Positions 24,969 through 37,820 of a stretch of DNA of 64,000 bases are shown one piece after another (within the stretch, counting starts at the first letter, position 1; each line of letters opens with the position of its first letter). The DNA lies in contig NC_051105.1 of assembly GCF_901709675.1 (NCBI RefSeq), positions 3,837,104 to 3,901,103 on the forward strand. The letters run 5' to 3'. Position numbers and translations under genes: made by a program. The DNA is from Syngnathus acus (Eukaryota; Chordata; Actinopteri; Syngnathiformes; Syngnathidae). Under the pieces are notes generated by a model, which saw only the letters and a list, made by a program, of their open reading frames with translations, searched no databases and was not told where the DNA came from.

Positions 24969-25763
24969 CTACTTTAAATACGCTGCCACAATTAGTCACA
25001 GTTTGGAAACCCAAACTTTAAATCACAAGTGTTTTTTTTTTTATGGGGAGTCATCAGTGCAGGTAAAGTGAAGTGACCCCTTCCCATTATTGGTGCAAGA
25101 CGTCAATTTCCCGGCCTTGTCGAAAAAGGGACGTTTTTAGGTCCCATGGCTTGGTAGAGGAAGGATCTGCAAAACAAGCATACAAAGAGCAGCTGCTGCA
25201 ATACTTCCCAAGTCGAACTAAAAATGTTCCTGCTTTTGAGGTAGTTAGTTCCAGACTGAAACAGAGTCTTCATAAGGTTCTTAACCAGATAAATGATGCA
25301 TCTTCTGTTCAAGTGCAGATACTCCAATTTTGTGGGATCCTACTGCCTGTGAAAGTTAGCATTTTTCCCCACGTTGCTACACAATATATATTTGGCTTCA
25401 GAGGGAGTGGAGCCGTAACCCTGATGTGACCAATGGGACATAAGTGTGTGAATTTTTACACCCAACCCTCACTTTTCCAGTCCTGTTGTGCTAAAAACAA
25501 TTGTCTCTATCTAATTACACTGGTCAGCAGCTAAATTAATTCAGGGGTGGCGTGTCCACGAAATGTTTTGATACTAATTTAAAAAATGTCCAGGCTTTTT
25601 TCCAATGCATCAGGTTTTGATAATATGACCATATTTTTGTTTTGGAGTTTGACCTATAAAACCTTGCGCAATACGGACTTGCATCTTAATTTATAGTTTT
25701 GACATTTCAGAAGAAAATTCCACCTGTCGCTGAGCCTAATGTTCATTCATGAAATTTACACTG

Positions 25764-25875
25764 CTGGGTTAAAAATTACACTGACCCAGGAAGTTGGGTC
25801 AAAGTGACCCAATTTTGGGTTGTTTTGCAAAACATAATCCTCTTTCTAACCCAATTTGGGTTGTTTTTAACCCAG
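25764..25875. mobile_element. Short inverted-repeat element (CTGGGTTAAAAA)
   Basis: A perfect 12-bp inverted repeat (25764-25775 and 25864-25875) encloses further GGGTT/AACCC motifs (gttgggtcaaagtgaccca, aacccaatttgggtt). The pattern is that of a small teleost palindromic DNA element. Confidence 0.65.
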
Positions 25876-28536
25876 GATTTTTAAGGGTTTACCAAATAAT
25901 ATTCTGAAAACCTGATGTGCTAGGGAAAAATGAGGGCAGATTGGCAACCCGTGCCAAAAAAAGATCTAAACAAGTTGACTTGCCTTACTGATTTAAACAT
26001 TTTGAACATTTTGTTGACTAGTGTTGTCTGATTGTGCAGTGCTGTGCTGTTGCATGAAGGCATGTATATGACAAAAGCACTGACTGATTCTCTCGATCTG
26101 GTGTGTCAAAAGTAATTGCTGCTGTCTACGACCAGATATTCTGATTCCAGGATGTCTGTGTGAAAACGCCCATGTTTGCGGTATGGCTTAACTGGGTTCT
26201 GTGTCAAAGAAAAAGGCAGTCACTTGCCTGAACATCTGTTGGGCATCTGTGTGAAACAATACTTTGGTGACCCTGCTGTGCAACACATTCAGATAAAATT
26301 GACTGCTTTATTGAAATGAATGCACGCACGCACACAGACACACACGCAAATGTGGCACTGGGTAATTCAGAGGAGAGGAGAGTTTGGCAGGCCCCAACCT
26401 TTCTCTGCCCAAGCGTCCAGCCAGGCTGTGCTCCTTTACTCTCTCCCTCCCATCAGTAGACCTCAGGTGTCCAAGTGCTCCTGCTGTACATCAACACATG
26501 TTCCTGCGCCCCGCACAGTCGCTTCCACAAGGAGGTCAACTCACTGTCCACACAGGAGCACGACAAACTCAAGTGGGGGAGGGGGGTGCGTCAAACCCGT
26601 CCATCTCGAGTGACACCCATGCGCAGAAGTTGACACAATGCACGCGCCTTTGTCGACATATGGAGAGCTCCATTGTGAGCTTGAAAGAAAAGATGTGTTT
26701 CATTTTGCACTCACATTTATGCAAGCATCATGCAGAGCATCACAGAGGAGAGGTGTAAGGGCACATTTTCAATTCCAGGTATCCGTATATGAATATGATT
26801 GAAATGAGGGAGGAGAGGGAGAAGGTGTGTTTATGTGTGTGGGGTTGGTTTCTTCAGGAACCTCCTCCATATTCATGCGTTTCCCAGGGGAACAGTGGAT
26901 AGGCTATTGTTGGAGGACGCCGGTTGAAAAGAGAACAGTGAGGCTGGAAGGAGTGTGTGTGCTCATGTGCTCATGTGTGCGTGTATGAGAGACGCCCTCA
27001 AGTTGGAAGTAGCAAAGACCCCCAAGAGTCCCTATAATGTGCATCGTTAATTTTTGACATTGGATTCTAGTTGGGTGAGAAGTGACGTACACGCTTCACA
27101 CGATCATTCGAACGGTTGAGGTTCGTCGATGAATTGAAAGACGACAAACGCCGAGCCATGCGGCTGAAACCAGCTGAACAAGGTTACAAAAGTCTTACGG
27201 GTTCGGTAACTAGTTTCCATGAGTTGTTAGTGGTTTGGTTGGGATTCAAATTGTCAATCGCTGGTGAGCGATGTTGCAACCTTACAGCTGATGAAAAATA
27301 CACCAGCACATGTATTTGTACTTTACGACAGAGTATGACTTGTAAAACAAGTTCCTATTTCCACCTTTAGCTCCAACACTGTCTTCTCTCTTTTTGTCTG
27401 GTAGTTATGTAAAAGGTCCATTGGTGTGCAAATGTAGAGCTGGAGTCTAGACAATTTTAGTCAGTATTAAGGGACGTAATGAATGCAAGGCACGTCATGC
27501 TTCTGGGTATACTGTCCTCTGAAGTCCCACACGTCGCTCTGGCTTGTTACTCAAGACGTGGCGGAGTCAGAGCGTAATGTGTAGGTGGCAGAAGTGCAGC
27601 AGTGCTTGGAGTCATATCCTCTGACAGGTACCACAATGGCCGACGGGAGGCCACCCAGGGCACACTTTCTCACGTCCTTTCCTGTTTTCTCTGCAAAGCT
27701 GCAATTAGACGCAGCGTGAGAACCTCATCCGTTAGCATGACCCGCTTTCCTTTTCGCCAAACACACAGATGCTATTGTGTTAATAAAGCAGGCTCCAGAC
27801 CAGCCCTTTAGGGCGACACACATCTATACACACATTTTGATCAGGAGAGAAAGCAGAAAGAGAGGAACTTGAACAGAGGTCAGCAATGTTTAAAATGCAT
27901 CAAAGTGCTACTTCCTCCTTTCCCCCGAGAGACACAAATAAACAGAGGTTGGGAGGCGGCTTAGTTTTGGGGCTCACATGAGAAAAGTAGCACCAATTGA
28001 TCGTCACACCGCAGTATGTTCAAATAAAAAAGATATGCTTATGCAAAGTAATGGATTCATGAGCTAATAGCTCATTTTGTAGTCATAAAAGACAGATTTT
28101 TCTCCAAATAGGTTATGTATAGCCTACTATTTGTTAACTCCCCACTTCTTAAAGACCTTGGATGTTAACTGTAGACAAATAACATCAGCCATTACCCGTT
28201 GAGTGTTTTAAAAAGTGTAATGTCTTGCCTAAATTCACTACCAAGCAATTAAATGATGGTAGAAATGGTTAGAAAAAACATCAACAACAAAAACTGGATT
28301 CCATGGTAGTGTAATTCCTCAATTGTGAGGCTGTAGTAGTTCTAAATGTCTAAAGTATACAGTATTCCATTTTTTAACTATAACATATTAGTCACTTATT
28401 TGGCGTATTTGATGATTGATAAGAATCAGTGACTTGTATAATTTTAGGGTTGGCCTTTTTTCCGTTCTGCTGAATTCAACTAATTAAAAAATTAAATTAA
28501 ATGATTATCAATAGGCCTAGATTTTTATTTATTTTG

Positions 28537-28541
<5 letters not shown>

Positions 28542-28606
<65 letters not shown>
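28542..28606. repeat. (CT)n microsatellite
   Basis: About 32 uninterrupted CT units in the fourth visible intron, a strong candidate for length polymorphism. Confidence 0.95.
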
Positions 28607-28612
<6 letters not shown>

Positions 28613-29898
28613 TTGCAGATGAAATATAAATTAAATAAATAAAATAGATTGTATATTCACACACAGTAACTCAACTATTTTATGTGCGTCTTTGAAAAAT
28701 TATTTTGATTGACTTATGTCGTATGGTTGTGATAAAGTTACAGAAAAAATATCGTTCATTTAGTCAATGTATTTTATTGGATAATGACGATAACATATTA
28801 AAATATTGAAATAAAATACTAAGCATTGAAACGAAACACCCCAAAATTGCCAAGGTAAATCAATTGTGCAGCTGAATGTAGAGCATGAAAGGCGTGTTCA
28901 TGAGAATTTCCTTTACAGCTTCACTTTGGTAAGAGGCCAAGAGCAACAGGTGTCTGCTGCATTCTCTTCTGCTTGTCTGTGTCTCATATTTTGTGAGAAT
29001 TAGAAACAAAAAGATGGTAAAAGACACAGGGGGGAAACAGGAAGTGGTTTTGCTGCGGTGGCGGCAGTCCCTTGCGTGAACTGTCTGGTGCACAAACCCA
29101 GCCCTTGATCTTCCTCTCTCATCCTTCCTCATTTGGCCCTCCTAAATGCACATTGAAATGCAATCTATACATTTATTCGTTTGGTGGCCAAAGGCAACAC
29201 CGTCACGAGGGCCTCCACATTTGAATGACCTTCTTGATTAATATTATCTAACGAGTGGATCATCCCAATGTGATTACTGTAATTGATAAGAACCCTAATC
29301 AACATTGAAAAATGGTTGAAAAAAGTGCCACTCGTGCTGCAGCTTCCTCTGATGACATTGACAGCAGTGCTACGACAACTGGCAAGAGCATCTGGCTCTT
29401 GTTGTCGGTTAGATAGATTTGGATGTTACAGTGGAAATGATTGAAACCTTTCGTAGTTTTGATCCAAAATAAAATTCCAAAATCCAGTCTGCACATGCGC
29501 AGTGTGAATATGGACTAGTCCATTGCATAAGAGGGGAGAGGGACACACCCAAAACCATCACAATGTGTTTTTTTCAGCTTGTGAATTACGACTAAAGCAA
29601 TAATTGCTGTAATTGGACAAAAACTTTATCAAATTGACCTTATGAGACATTTTGGGCCCTCTGACTAAAAACACACATATTCCCATAGTCCTAACACAAC
29701 TTTTACCTTGCTCTGTGACAAATGACATAATCAGGATAATACTGCTGTGGAAATGCCAGTAATGGACGACGGAAGGAAGCAGGCAGTCTTCAACCTCACT
29801 GGACTTGATGGAGACATAAAACACGTTGATGGATGGTTGTCAGTAAGGGAAGCAATAAGCCCTCATCTTTCTTTATTACTGTACAGTGCAGCCTTACA

Positions 29899-29912
29899 CT
29901 GCCACCTGGTGG
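29899..29912 (-). promoter_or_regulatory. CTCF-type core motif
   Basis: On the minus strand the site reads CCACCAGGTGGCAG, matching all 14 positions of the CTCF core CCASYAGRKGGCRS. It lies 250 bp upstream of the zinc-finger 1 exon. Motif match only; occupancy is unknown. Confidence 0.5.
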
Positions 29913-29951
29913 CGTAATTGTACATTGAATTACTGACATGCACATTCCATG

Positions 29952-29952
29952 C

Positions 29953-30028
<76 letters not shown>
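29952..30028. repeat. (CTGT)n microsatellite
   Basis: About 19 uninterrupted tetranucleotide units, ending about 135 bp before the zinc-finger 1 exon. Confidence 0.95.
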
Positions 30029-30162
30029 CATCAAAAATTTACTTATTTTTTTTCTTTTCCAAAACTTTATTTAAAATGCTCAAATCCTTTAAAAACTAGT
30101 GACAATATACAGTAGTTAAAGGAAAATATTCCATCATCCTTACCACTTCTTTTGTGTTACAG

Positions 30163-30320
30163 TTCAATGTCACCGTTCAGTATTGACAGCATACGTCGCC
30201 CCCGGAGGTCGGAGTCGCCCGATTCCAAAAAGCGGAGAATCCACCGGTGCGATTTTGAGGGCTGCAATAAGGTTTACACCAAAAGCTCCCATTTAAAAGC
30301 ACATCGAAGGACACATACAG
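30163..30320 (+). CDS. klf12: klf12 coding exon (basic linker and zinc finger 1)
   Basis: This 158-nt exon runs from acceptor gtgttacag (AG 30161-30162) to donor gtcagt at 30321. Its first base T completes a split codon. The frame then reads [28 protein letters not shown], and the first C2H2 finger has Cys-Asp-Phe-Glu-Gly-Cys spacing followed by [11 protein letters not shown] (C-x4-C-x12-H-x3-H). It ends with the first base of the Gly codon of the HTGEKPY linker. The basic RRPRR and KKRR clusters just before the finger are the likely nuclear-localisation signal. The first codon depends on the exon spliced upstream: direct splicing gives AAT (Asn), while an upstream exon ending in TG would give TGT, the Cys found in mammals. 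Confidence 0.97.
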
Positions 30321-30895
<575 letters not shown>

Positions 30896-32320
30896 GACAA
30901 GTGAGAAATTATCAGAAGGAATGATCCAGCACGCGCAGGGGAGCCGGATCTCCCTGGGAAATGTTCTTCAGCTGGCCTGGACACGCAGGAAATAGATGGC
31001 GCGGAAGAAGAAAGAAAACAGGGTCAAATTGGGATCCTCTCGGAAGGAACAGTCAGGAGCTTTTATTGTCTTTTACAGCACTGTTTGGAAGTTTTTAACA
31101 TGGACTCTTTAATCAGACAGGAGAGGAAATTGCAATTTTCAGAATATTTTTTGTCTTTATAATGTGAAAGACCCCAGAGTCTGGAGTTTTCTTTCTGCCA
31201 TTTTTTTTAATGGTGATGGAGCTCCAGAAGCAGACCGGATTCGTCCGCAGAGGGCGCCACTTGATCACGGATGAATTCCTCTGGCCTTTGAATGAACCAC
31301 CGGCAAGCCCATTGACACAGAAGCCAATGTTTGGCTGGACTAACTTTCAAATTTCATCATTTGACAAAAACTACAACAACAAAAATCTGGAGCCTCTCTG
31401 TTGGATTTTTGTGCTGTGATGAAGCAATCAGATCAAGTGCAATCTTAATGGTTACAACAGTATACACTTTCTTTAAATCACCTTTTTTCCTATCAGGGGC
31501 CACTTTAGTCCTCTGAGGGCCATACTAAATTTGTGAAAAAAAATACCATCGGACAAATGTTTATTATTATTGTTATTACTATGTGTTATGAGCCTTTGTG
31601 GGTCAAATGTTTTTCGAGGGCCTTATTTTCCTCAAGGTTTCATTGCTTGCTTTAAACGCTTCAGCAACATCGTGTACAGAGAACTTGACAACAATCATGA
31701 TAAGGACTTTACTTACCTTACTTTTTCTCTTGGCTGGTTTTGGAATTTATGGATTTTTTTTGCACAGCAGCACTTGACTTTCAAATGGCTTAATTGTTAC
31801 AAAGATGGCGGCAAATGCACACACGCAGAAGACATAAAAAGAATGCATTTTGGTTACAGATGTCGTGTGGGTGATTGATGTCAGTTTTTTTTCTCCCGTC
31901 TGTACGCACTATTTAGCTGCCTCGGAGGTCATCAACTACAAAATACTTAGTCTGGATTGTAATGAGAACTAAAGTTGACGTTTTGTTACATCCTTCATTA
32001 GCGTACTTTATATGGACAAAAGTATTGGGACTACATAACACAAACAACCCTAAGTACAGTGGAATCTCAAAATTCCCCACCTAGGAAAAATTGGCAAATG
32101 AAATAGTCAGTCTCAGGGTCAAACTGTCGCCCATATAAAACTTTCCTTTACTGTACTGATACTGTAGTTAAATTATCAACATCGGGTCTAACCCACCTCA
32201 GTGAATTTATGGCACACACTGGTCACAAAAATACAACCTTAGATGGTATATCAATTTGAACTTTTTTTTTTTTAGTACAATTTAAAAAAGTGATTTAAGT
32301 ATGAATTAAAACTGCAAAAC

Positions 32321-32603
32321 ATCCATCCATCCATTTTATGAACCGCTTATCTTCACGGGTGTTGCGGGCGTGCTGGAGCATATCTCAGCTGACTTTGGAC
32401 GGTCGGCGGGGGACACCCTGAATTGGTCTACCCTGCATGTTTTTGGGATGTGAGAGGAAATCAGAGTGCCCGCAAGAAACCCACACAGGCTTTAACATGC
32501 AAACTCCACACAGGAAGGTTTGAGCTGGAAATCAAACCTACAATCACCGCATTATGAGATAGACGTGCGAACTAGTCGACCAACGTGCCATCCTACCGCA
32601 AAA
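32321..32603 (-). mobile_element. tRNA-derived SINE inside the klf12 3' UTR
   Basis: Read on the minus strand it has a tRNA-like head (ggcacgttggtcgactagtt; B-box-like gtaggtttgatttcc), a body with gtgtggagtttgcatgtt and catcccaaaaacatgcaggg, then ggataagcgg-like sequence and a short (GGAT)n tail (the catccatccatcc run at 32321 onward). It is a diverged full-length copy in antisense orientation to klf12. Confidence 0.7.
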
Positions 32604-33226
32604 CATGTTACATCAAAATTTACAACATACTATGTAAAAAGTTAAAATGTAAAACGTATATTAAATTATGTAACAATTCTAGGGGTTGCAACAATACACT
32701 TGCTAAGTGTAAATTGTATTCACCTAACTTGGGCCAGTTGGATGTATGAGAACCTATTGAAAACCAAAGAAAGAGACAAATGTGTGGTGGATTCAATAAT
32801 TTAGGACGAGCTTGCTGACATTTGCTCTTGTCTGGTCCCGCAAACTCTTTTTCTTCTATTTCAGCGAAATTTTCTTCCAAACTTGTGTTGCATTTCCAAA
32901 TTGTTTAGAGTGTTCAAATTTGCGTTTCCACTGTACTTAAAGATTTGATCATCCCCAATTCTTTTGCCCATAATTAACAAGAGAACGAAGAGAAAAATCA
33001 CCAATACAAATACCAATATCTTTCCCACAATATTTAGAATATACCATGGATGATTTTTTTTTTCTCATATGAAATGCAGAGATGTGCTTGTTCTGCCCAC
33101 AGTGTTAAAATAGTCAAGATTCTTTGATAGTGAAATTTTTTTTTTTTTATTGGAGCCAAGCCAGTAAAAGGAACCAGTGACCTTTATGTTTGTGTGTATA
33201 TGTACATGTGTATATGTACACACACT

Positions 33227-33228
<2 letters not shown>

Positions 33229-33290
<62 letters not shown>
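33229..33290. repeat. (CA)n(TA)n compound microsatellite
   Basis: About 11 CA units pass directly into about 20 TA units within the inferred klf12 3' UTR. The TA block can form a hairpin in RNA. Confidence 0.92.
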
Positions 33291-33291
<1 letters not shown>

Positions 33292-33396
33292 GGACATACA
33301 TAATAGCACCTTGTTAAAGCTCGACACCCATGAACACCCGCCCTCATACATATTAACCCCATGTTTAAAATGTATATGTTCGCTTTATTTATGTAC

Positions 33397-33404
33397 TGTA
33401 TATA
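33397..33404 (+). promoter_or_regulatory. Pumilio-type element TGTATATA in 3' UTR
   Basis: Exact match to the PUF-protein consensus UGUANAUA. A second exact copy lies at 33677-33684, about 280 bp away. Both are in AT-rich DNA, where such matches also arise by chance. Confidence 0.3.
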
Positions 33405-35312
33405 ATTTGTGCACATATCAATGTGTTTGTTATGTTAGTGACAGAATATCAGCACCTTGTTTGTTTACTATTATTAGTTTAATTTTTGTAAAATGATTTT
33501 GAATGAAGATGTCAATTTATAAACAAAAAAATGTTCATCAATATCATATTTTATGATCTATATAATAAATATATATATATAACATTTTATGATTGAGGGT
33601 CACTTAAACATGCTTATATTACTTTTCTTTGTGTACAAAAATGTTGTAATATATGTGAGGACGTTTTAAAGACGTGTGTATATATGAATATACTGTATAC
33701 AGTATAATGTATATACGTACGTTGGCTAAAGAGGGCTCTTTGATTCGAGGTGCAGGATTTATACATTAGTCTTTTTTCAGATTTTCATTCAAATTCAATT
33801 GTTGTACACAATCAAACATGGGGCTAAAGGCTGTTCAATTTCACGGGTTTGATTAGTGGTTACACAAAACAATACATATTTGACTTTACCTGATATTTTT
33901 ATGTTAAACTGTGCCACACAACAGTTTGTTATTTCAATGTAAACTTTACTTAAAATTGGAAGAAAAAAAATGGTGCCAAAGTTGTTTACATAGCAGTTTC
34001 ATTTCTTTTGTTATTTCACCAACAATAATAAGACCTTTTACAATTTTTATTTAGTATGTTTACATTTCAGCGTGTTCCACATAGTCATAGTTGCTTTATT
34101 TGTTCCAAAAGCTTACATTTTTGTTTGTCAACCACAATTTTGAATTATCGTAAATATTAAGTCGATCCAATTTGTTTGTTTATTGTTTTTCTGTTTACAA
34201 TATTTCACAAAATATCAGATCAACAAAAAAACACAAAATTGTGTGGTTTATATAAAATATTAGGTAAAGTCTCTTGTATTAATCTATTTTCAATTAAATC
34301 TTTTGGGGGGGTTAAAAAGTATTCAATGATCACAATTTTGTTTGTATACAAATACCACCTAAATTCCAAATCAGAATATGAATTTGTTTCATCTTAGCAG
34401 TGTTTTAAAAAAATTACATCCTGTCCTGACAGGGTGTATTGTATTTTCTCTTGAACATCTTTTTAAAACATAATTGTGTAACGGTAACCAGGGTCAAAGT
34501 TATGCAATAATAACAATGCTAATAATAATGTTTATAAGTAGTGCCTCGTGTCACGTTACTGCTCCGTGCAGCATTTTCATTTGATGGAATCATTTTTACA
34601 TCACAAAGCAACAGTTTAGGGGGGGAAAAAAGCACAGACAACGATATGCAAGTCGTACTACCCATATTTTTAATAGCAGTGAATTTTCCGGAGTGATTAG
34701 ATGCGTTTGTTGCATCCTAGCAGTAACATCATACACTGTTCATAATACACTTTCTTACAAAAAAGATTTGATTCAATCAAATTTATTTTATGATCCCGCA
34801 AAAAAAGAAAACACACAACAAGGAATCCTACTCAACGTAGATCGATGCCTTTTTTTCAATGAATGAGTCTATCGGTTCTATATTTACTTTACTCTCAATG
34901 TACTTTTTGATTTTGTGGTTCAGAAGAGTAGTGAAGCCAGCGGCTGTATTTAAATTTGCAGATACTTCGTACAGTATATGGTTGTTATTGTATTTATGTA
35001 AAGTGAGTGTAGTGTAAATAGCTTTCAACCTTATTTCCGATCTTGACGTAATGAAAAATGTGAGCTTGCTCAACAGACCACAAAAGGGAGATTTTGCTCA
35101 CGGAATAATAACACAATTGTACTTTTTTTTTTCAGAGGGGGGTGTCAAATCTTTAAAAACATGGTGCCCATTATTTGTGTTACTCTTTTGTTTTTTTCTC
35201 AGAGTTTAAGTAGCCTATCCAGTCTGTGCTTTGTCTTCTACTTCTTCTGTATTTCTTTTTTTCAAATGGATGGAGCTGTGAAATTTAAATAATTTGAAAC
35301 ATTTAAATGTAT

Positions 35313-35344
35313 ATTAAATGAATGGCGGCATGAAGGTTAATAAA
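35313..35344 (+). terminator. klf12: Candidate distal poly(A) signals of klf12 (ATTAAA and AATAAA)
   Basis: ATTAAA at 35313-35318 and AATAAA at 35339-35344 are followed by a GT-rich stretch (tgtttggggaatatgttgtt, about 35363-35382). This is the usual arrangement for cleavage and polyadenylation. An alternative proximal signal is AATAAA at 33564-33569. Confidence 0.45.
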
Positions 35345-37312
35345 ATTGCGTTTTATATGTAATGTTTGGGGAATATGTTGTTATTCTTTTGGAGGCAAAT
35401 TTACAGAAATGGAAACTAACTTTTAGTGCACTTAAAGTTTTCCAAATTAAAGGACCCTCAAGTCATTAAATTGCAATTTTTTTCTGAAAACTCTGGGTGG
35501 GGGAGGGGGAGATCTGCCCCTAAAGTTGTGCGCTTCTGAATTTCTTTAGATTCTCAAGAATAATTTTACCCCGAAGTAGATCATTCTGAATTTCACCCAT
35601 TTTGTTTTAAATTTTTGGCTGTTACCTTGAATGTGCGACATACCCCAACAGTGGACGACTGTGACTGAATTTGAATATGTCGCCGTCCATGTTCTCCCCC
35701 CAAAATAACAGTGACCGCCCCCCAAAAAACAATCAAAATCCTTCCAAATGTATCAATATTTAAACAAAAAGTATTCATTTCTTATTGTTCCTCCACCGGC
35801 TTGTCAAGAGGGGCAAATCATAGCCGGTCAAAAATTAATCATCCAAATGATAATATGTAACATTTGTTTCTACTTGAACCTGGTACAACACTTGTGACCT
35901 TTGCTATGCATGGTTTTGGCATGCTCCATTCCTAGTTTGCCAGTTGGACCCAAAAAGTCCATACATGGTAAGCCTAAGTAGATAACAATTCATTTATATT
36001 CAAATTTGACCAAAATGTTCTGGATAAATATGCACTAAAAGTAAGGAATACATTTGATTATGAAAACCATACATGATATAAAAACATCCAGCGAAAGAAA
36101 GTTTTGCTCTTAAAAATATCAAATGTGTTCACGAAAAAAGTTGTCCATAAAAGTAATCCTCCCACTGGGAAAAGGCTTTATTTGGTGTTTATTAATTAAT
36201 TTAAAAATAATAAATATATAAAGGCCACTTTGAAAAGACACTAAAAACGTCTGGCAGATGTTCACGTTGCCAGGTCCTGAGTGAAGAAAAAAAGGAAACA
36301 CTTTGAAATTGCTTTTTGAAGACAAATCAAGGAAACGACACTTTCATCTTATTTGGAGCATGATTTAAAAAACACGTATGATGTCGGGACACGATTTGCT
36401 ACCAAAAAAATGCGTCAATTTATCATCGATAACATTGCATGAATTTAACATTTTCTGCTATTTAACACTTTTTACGCTATTTTTGTCTGAATTAGTATGG
36501 GTTCAAATATATTTTAAAAAATGAGGTGAGGCAACACAGAGGACACATGCACTTCTAAGGGGACCCTGTCCTCCGCCTCTGTCCCGCCTGTGGGACAGAC
36601 AGGCCTTTGTATAAAGTTTGCCTTCCTTGTGGATTCTTGCCCAGTCAAGTGATACACCATTAAAAACCTGAGTTCCTGGAGATGTGAAAAATCCCCAACA
36701 TTTTAGCTGCAGGCTCAGCAAGCACTTAAATTAAACAGGCACAAAAACAAAAAAAAACAAGAATGATTGTATTGATTTTGATTCGATTTTGGAGCATCAC
36801 CTCTAATGTATTAATTCTAACAATGCAAATATTTCATTTACTGTCTTGAGTGGTTTGTCAGCTTCTTGCAGGAACTTCGACACACGCTTGGTGCTTTTGC
36901 CTCGTCTTCCCTATAGTCATGTCTCAGCAATAAAAAGCCGAGTTCTAATCCAACCTTGCAGCACTCTTCAGATCACAGTGACAGCGGCTTTAAAGATCAA
37001 CTTAACACAATAGAGTTGACTTGTCAGGCTTTTTGTTTGGTTCCCACACAAGATATGCAGTATAACGTATCGAGTAACCACTGCAAAGCTGACCTGGCTG
37101 AACATGTCATCCAAATGGAATTATCTCATGAAGTGGAATACAATCCATTTCCTGAGATGCTGGTTGACTTCCAAAACAAACTTTCCCATAGTAAATAAAG
37201 TCACTGGAATTAATTTCAGGTTGACACTTTCACTATTACGAAGCAATGTTTTATATTAATGCTATTAACTGCCAAGCAAATATTAAACTACTACAAAATA
37301 CAACATTGAGCC

Positions 37313-37450
37313 AATTATCCATTATTTACATACTGCTTATCCTGTTGGGGGTCCTTGGGAGCTACAACCAACTTGGACTAGTTGCTAGTCAACTACTAAG
37401 CACACATAACCAATCACAAACACAAATAACCAATCACACTGTTCACACTT
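37313..37450 (-). mobile_element. Highly diverged SINE remnant
   Basis: The order tatccattatttacatactgcttatcctgttggggg... caaccaacttggactagttgctag... accaatcacaa follows the minus-strand SINE pattern (tail, CCGCTTATC, GACCAG, CCAATCAC) but with many changes. Confidence 0.4.
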
Positions 37451-37806
37451 TCTCATTCAGCTCACCCTGTCTGCACCAAAGTCATGCAATATTCCAAGTA
37501 CACCAATTTAATACCGTATATCAAAATGAAATAAATTTTTTTTGAAGAAGCCTGAAGACTTTACTTATGTTACGATCTGATATGATCCATCAAACCAACA
37601 GAATATTTAAATTTGCAATGTACTCTATACTGTATATTTCTATCGTCTGTGATTTTAAAATCAATTAGAATGTGTCATAAGGAGAACTTTCCTAAGAAAA
37701 ATTCGAGTGCCACAATGTTTTTCCTTTATTTGATTCATAAGAAAACATAAAGTTCACAAGGAAAATGAACTGCACAGATCTTTTTATTAACATTTGGCTG
37801 ACATCA

Positions 37807-37820
37807 CCAGCAGAGGGCAA
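37807..37820 (+). promoter_or_regulatory. CTCF-type core motif
   Basis: CCAGCAGAGGGCAA matches 13 of 14 positions of CCASYAGRKGGCRS. It lies about 2.4 kb past the inferred klf12 3' end and points the opposite way from the site at 29899. Confidence 0.45.

Larger units (their letters stand above)
23659..30162 (+). other. klf12: klf12 intron (6504 bp), possibly hiding a small coding exon
   Basis: The donor is gtgagt and the acceptor is ttttgtgttacag. Joining the flanking exons directly keeps frame but omits about 22 residues (VHPSPVSRVRGNRMNNQKFPC in mammals). An exon of about 66 nt with phases 2/2 could sit here, but I could not find one by reading. Contents are an interspersed repeat at 24605-24968, an unidentified 118-codon frame at 25073-25429, an inverted-repeat element at 25764-25875, a (CT)n array at 28542-28606, a CTCF-type core at 29899-29912 and a (CTGT)n array at 29952-30028. 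Confidence 0.8.
30896..35365 (+). other. klf12: klf12 3' UTR (inferred)
   Basis: The sequence after the stop stays AT-rich with no other coding exon. Mammalian KLF12 also has a very long 3' UTR. Embedded features are a minus-strand SINE (32321-32603), a (CA)n(TA)n array (33229-33290), Pumilio-type TGTATATA sites at 33397-33404 and 33677-33684, and a miR-25/92-type seed match GTGCAAT at 31437-31443. Earlier signals such as AATAAA at 33564-33569 could give shorter isoforms. The end at about 35365 is inferred from the last good poly(A) signal pair and not observed directly. Confidence 0.5.

Noticed and set aside
33065-33496. Frames with Ile-Tyr and Thr-His repeats
   Set aside because: Translations of the (CA)n(TA)n microsatellite in the 3' UTR.
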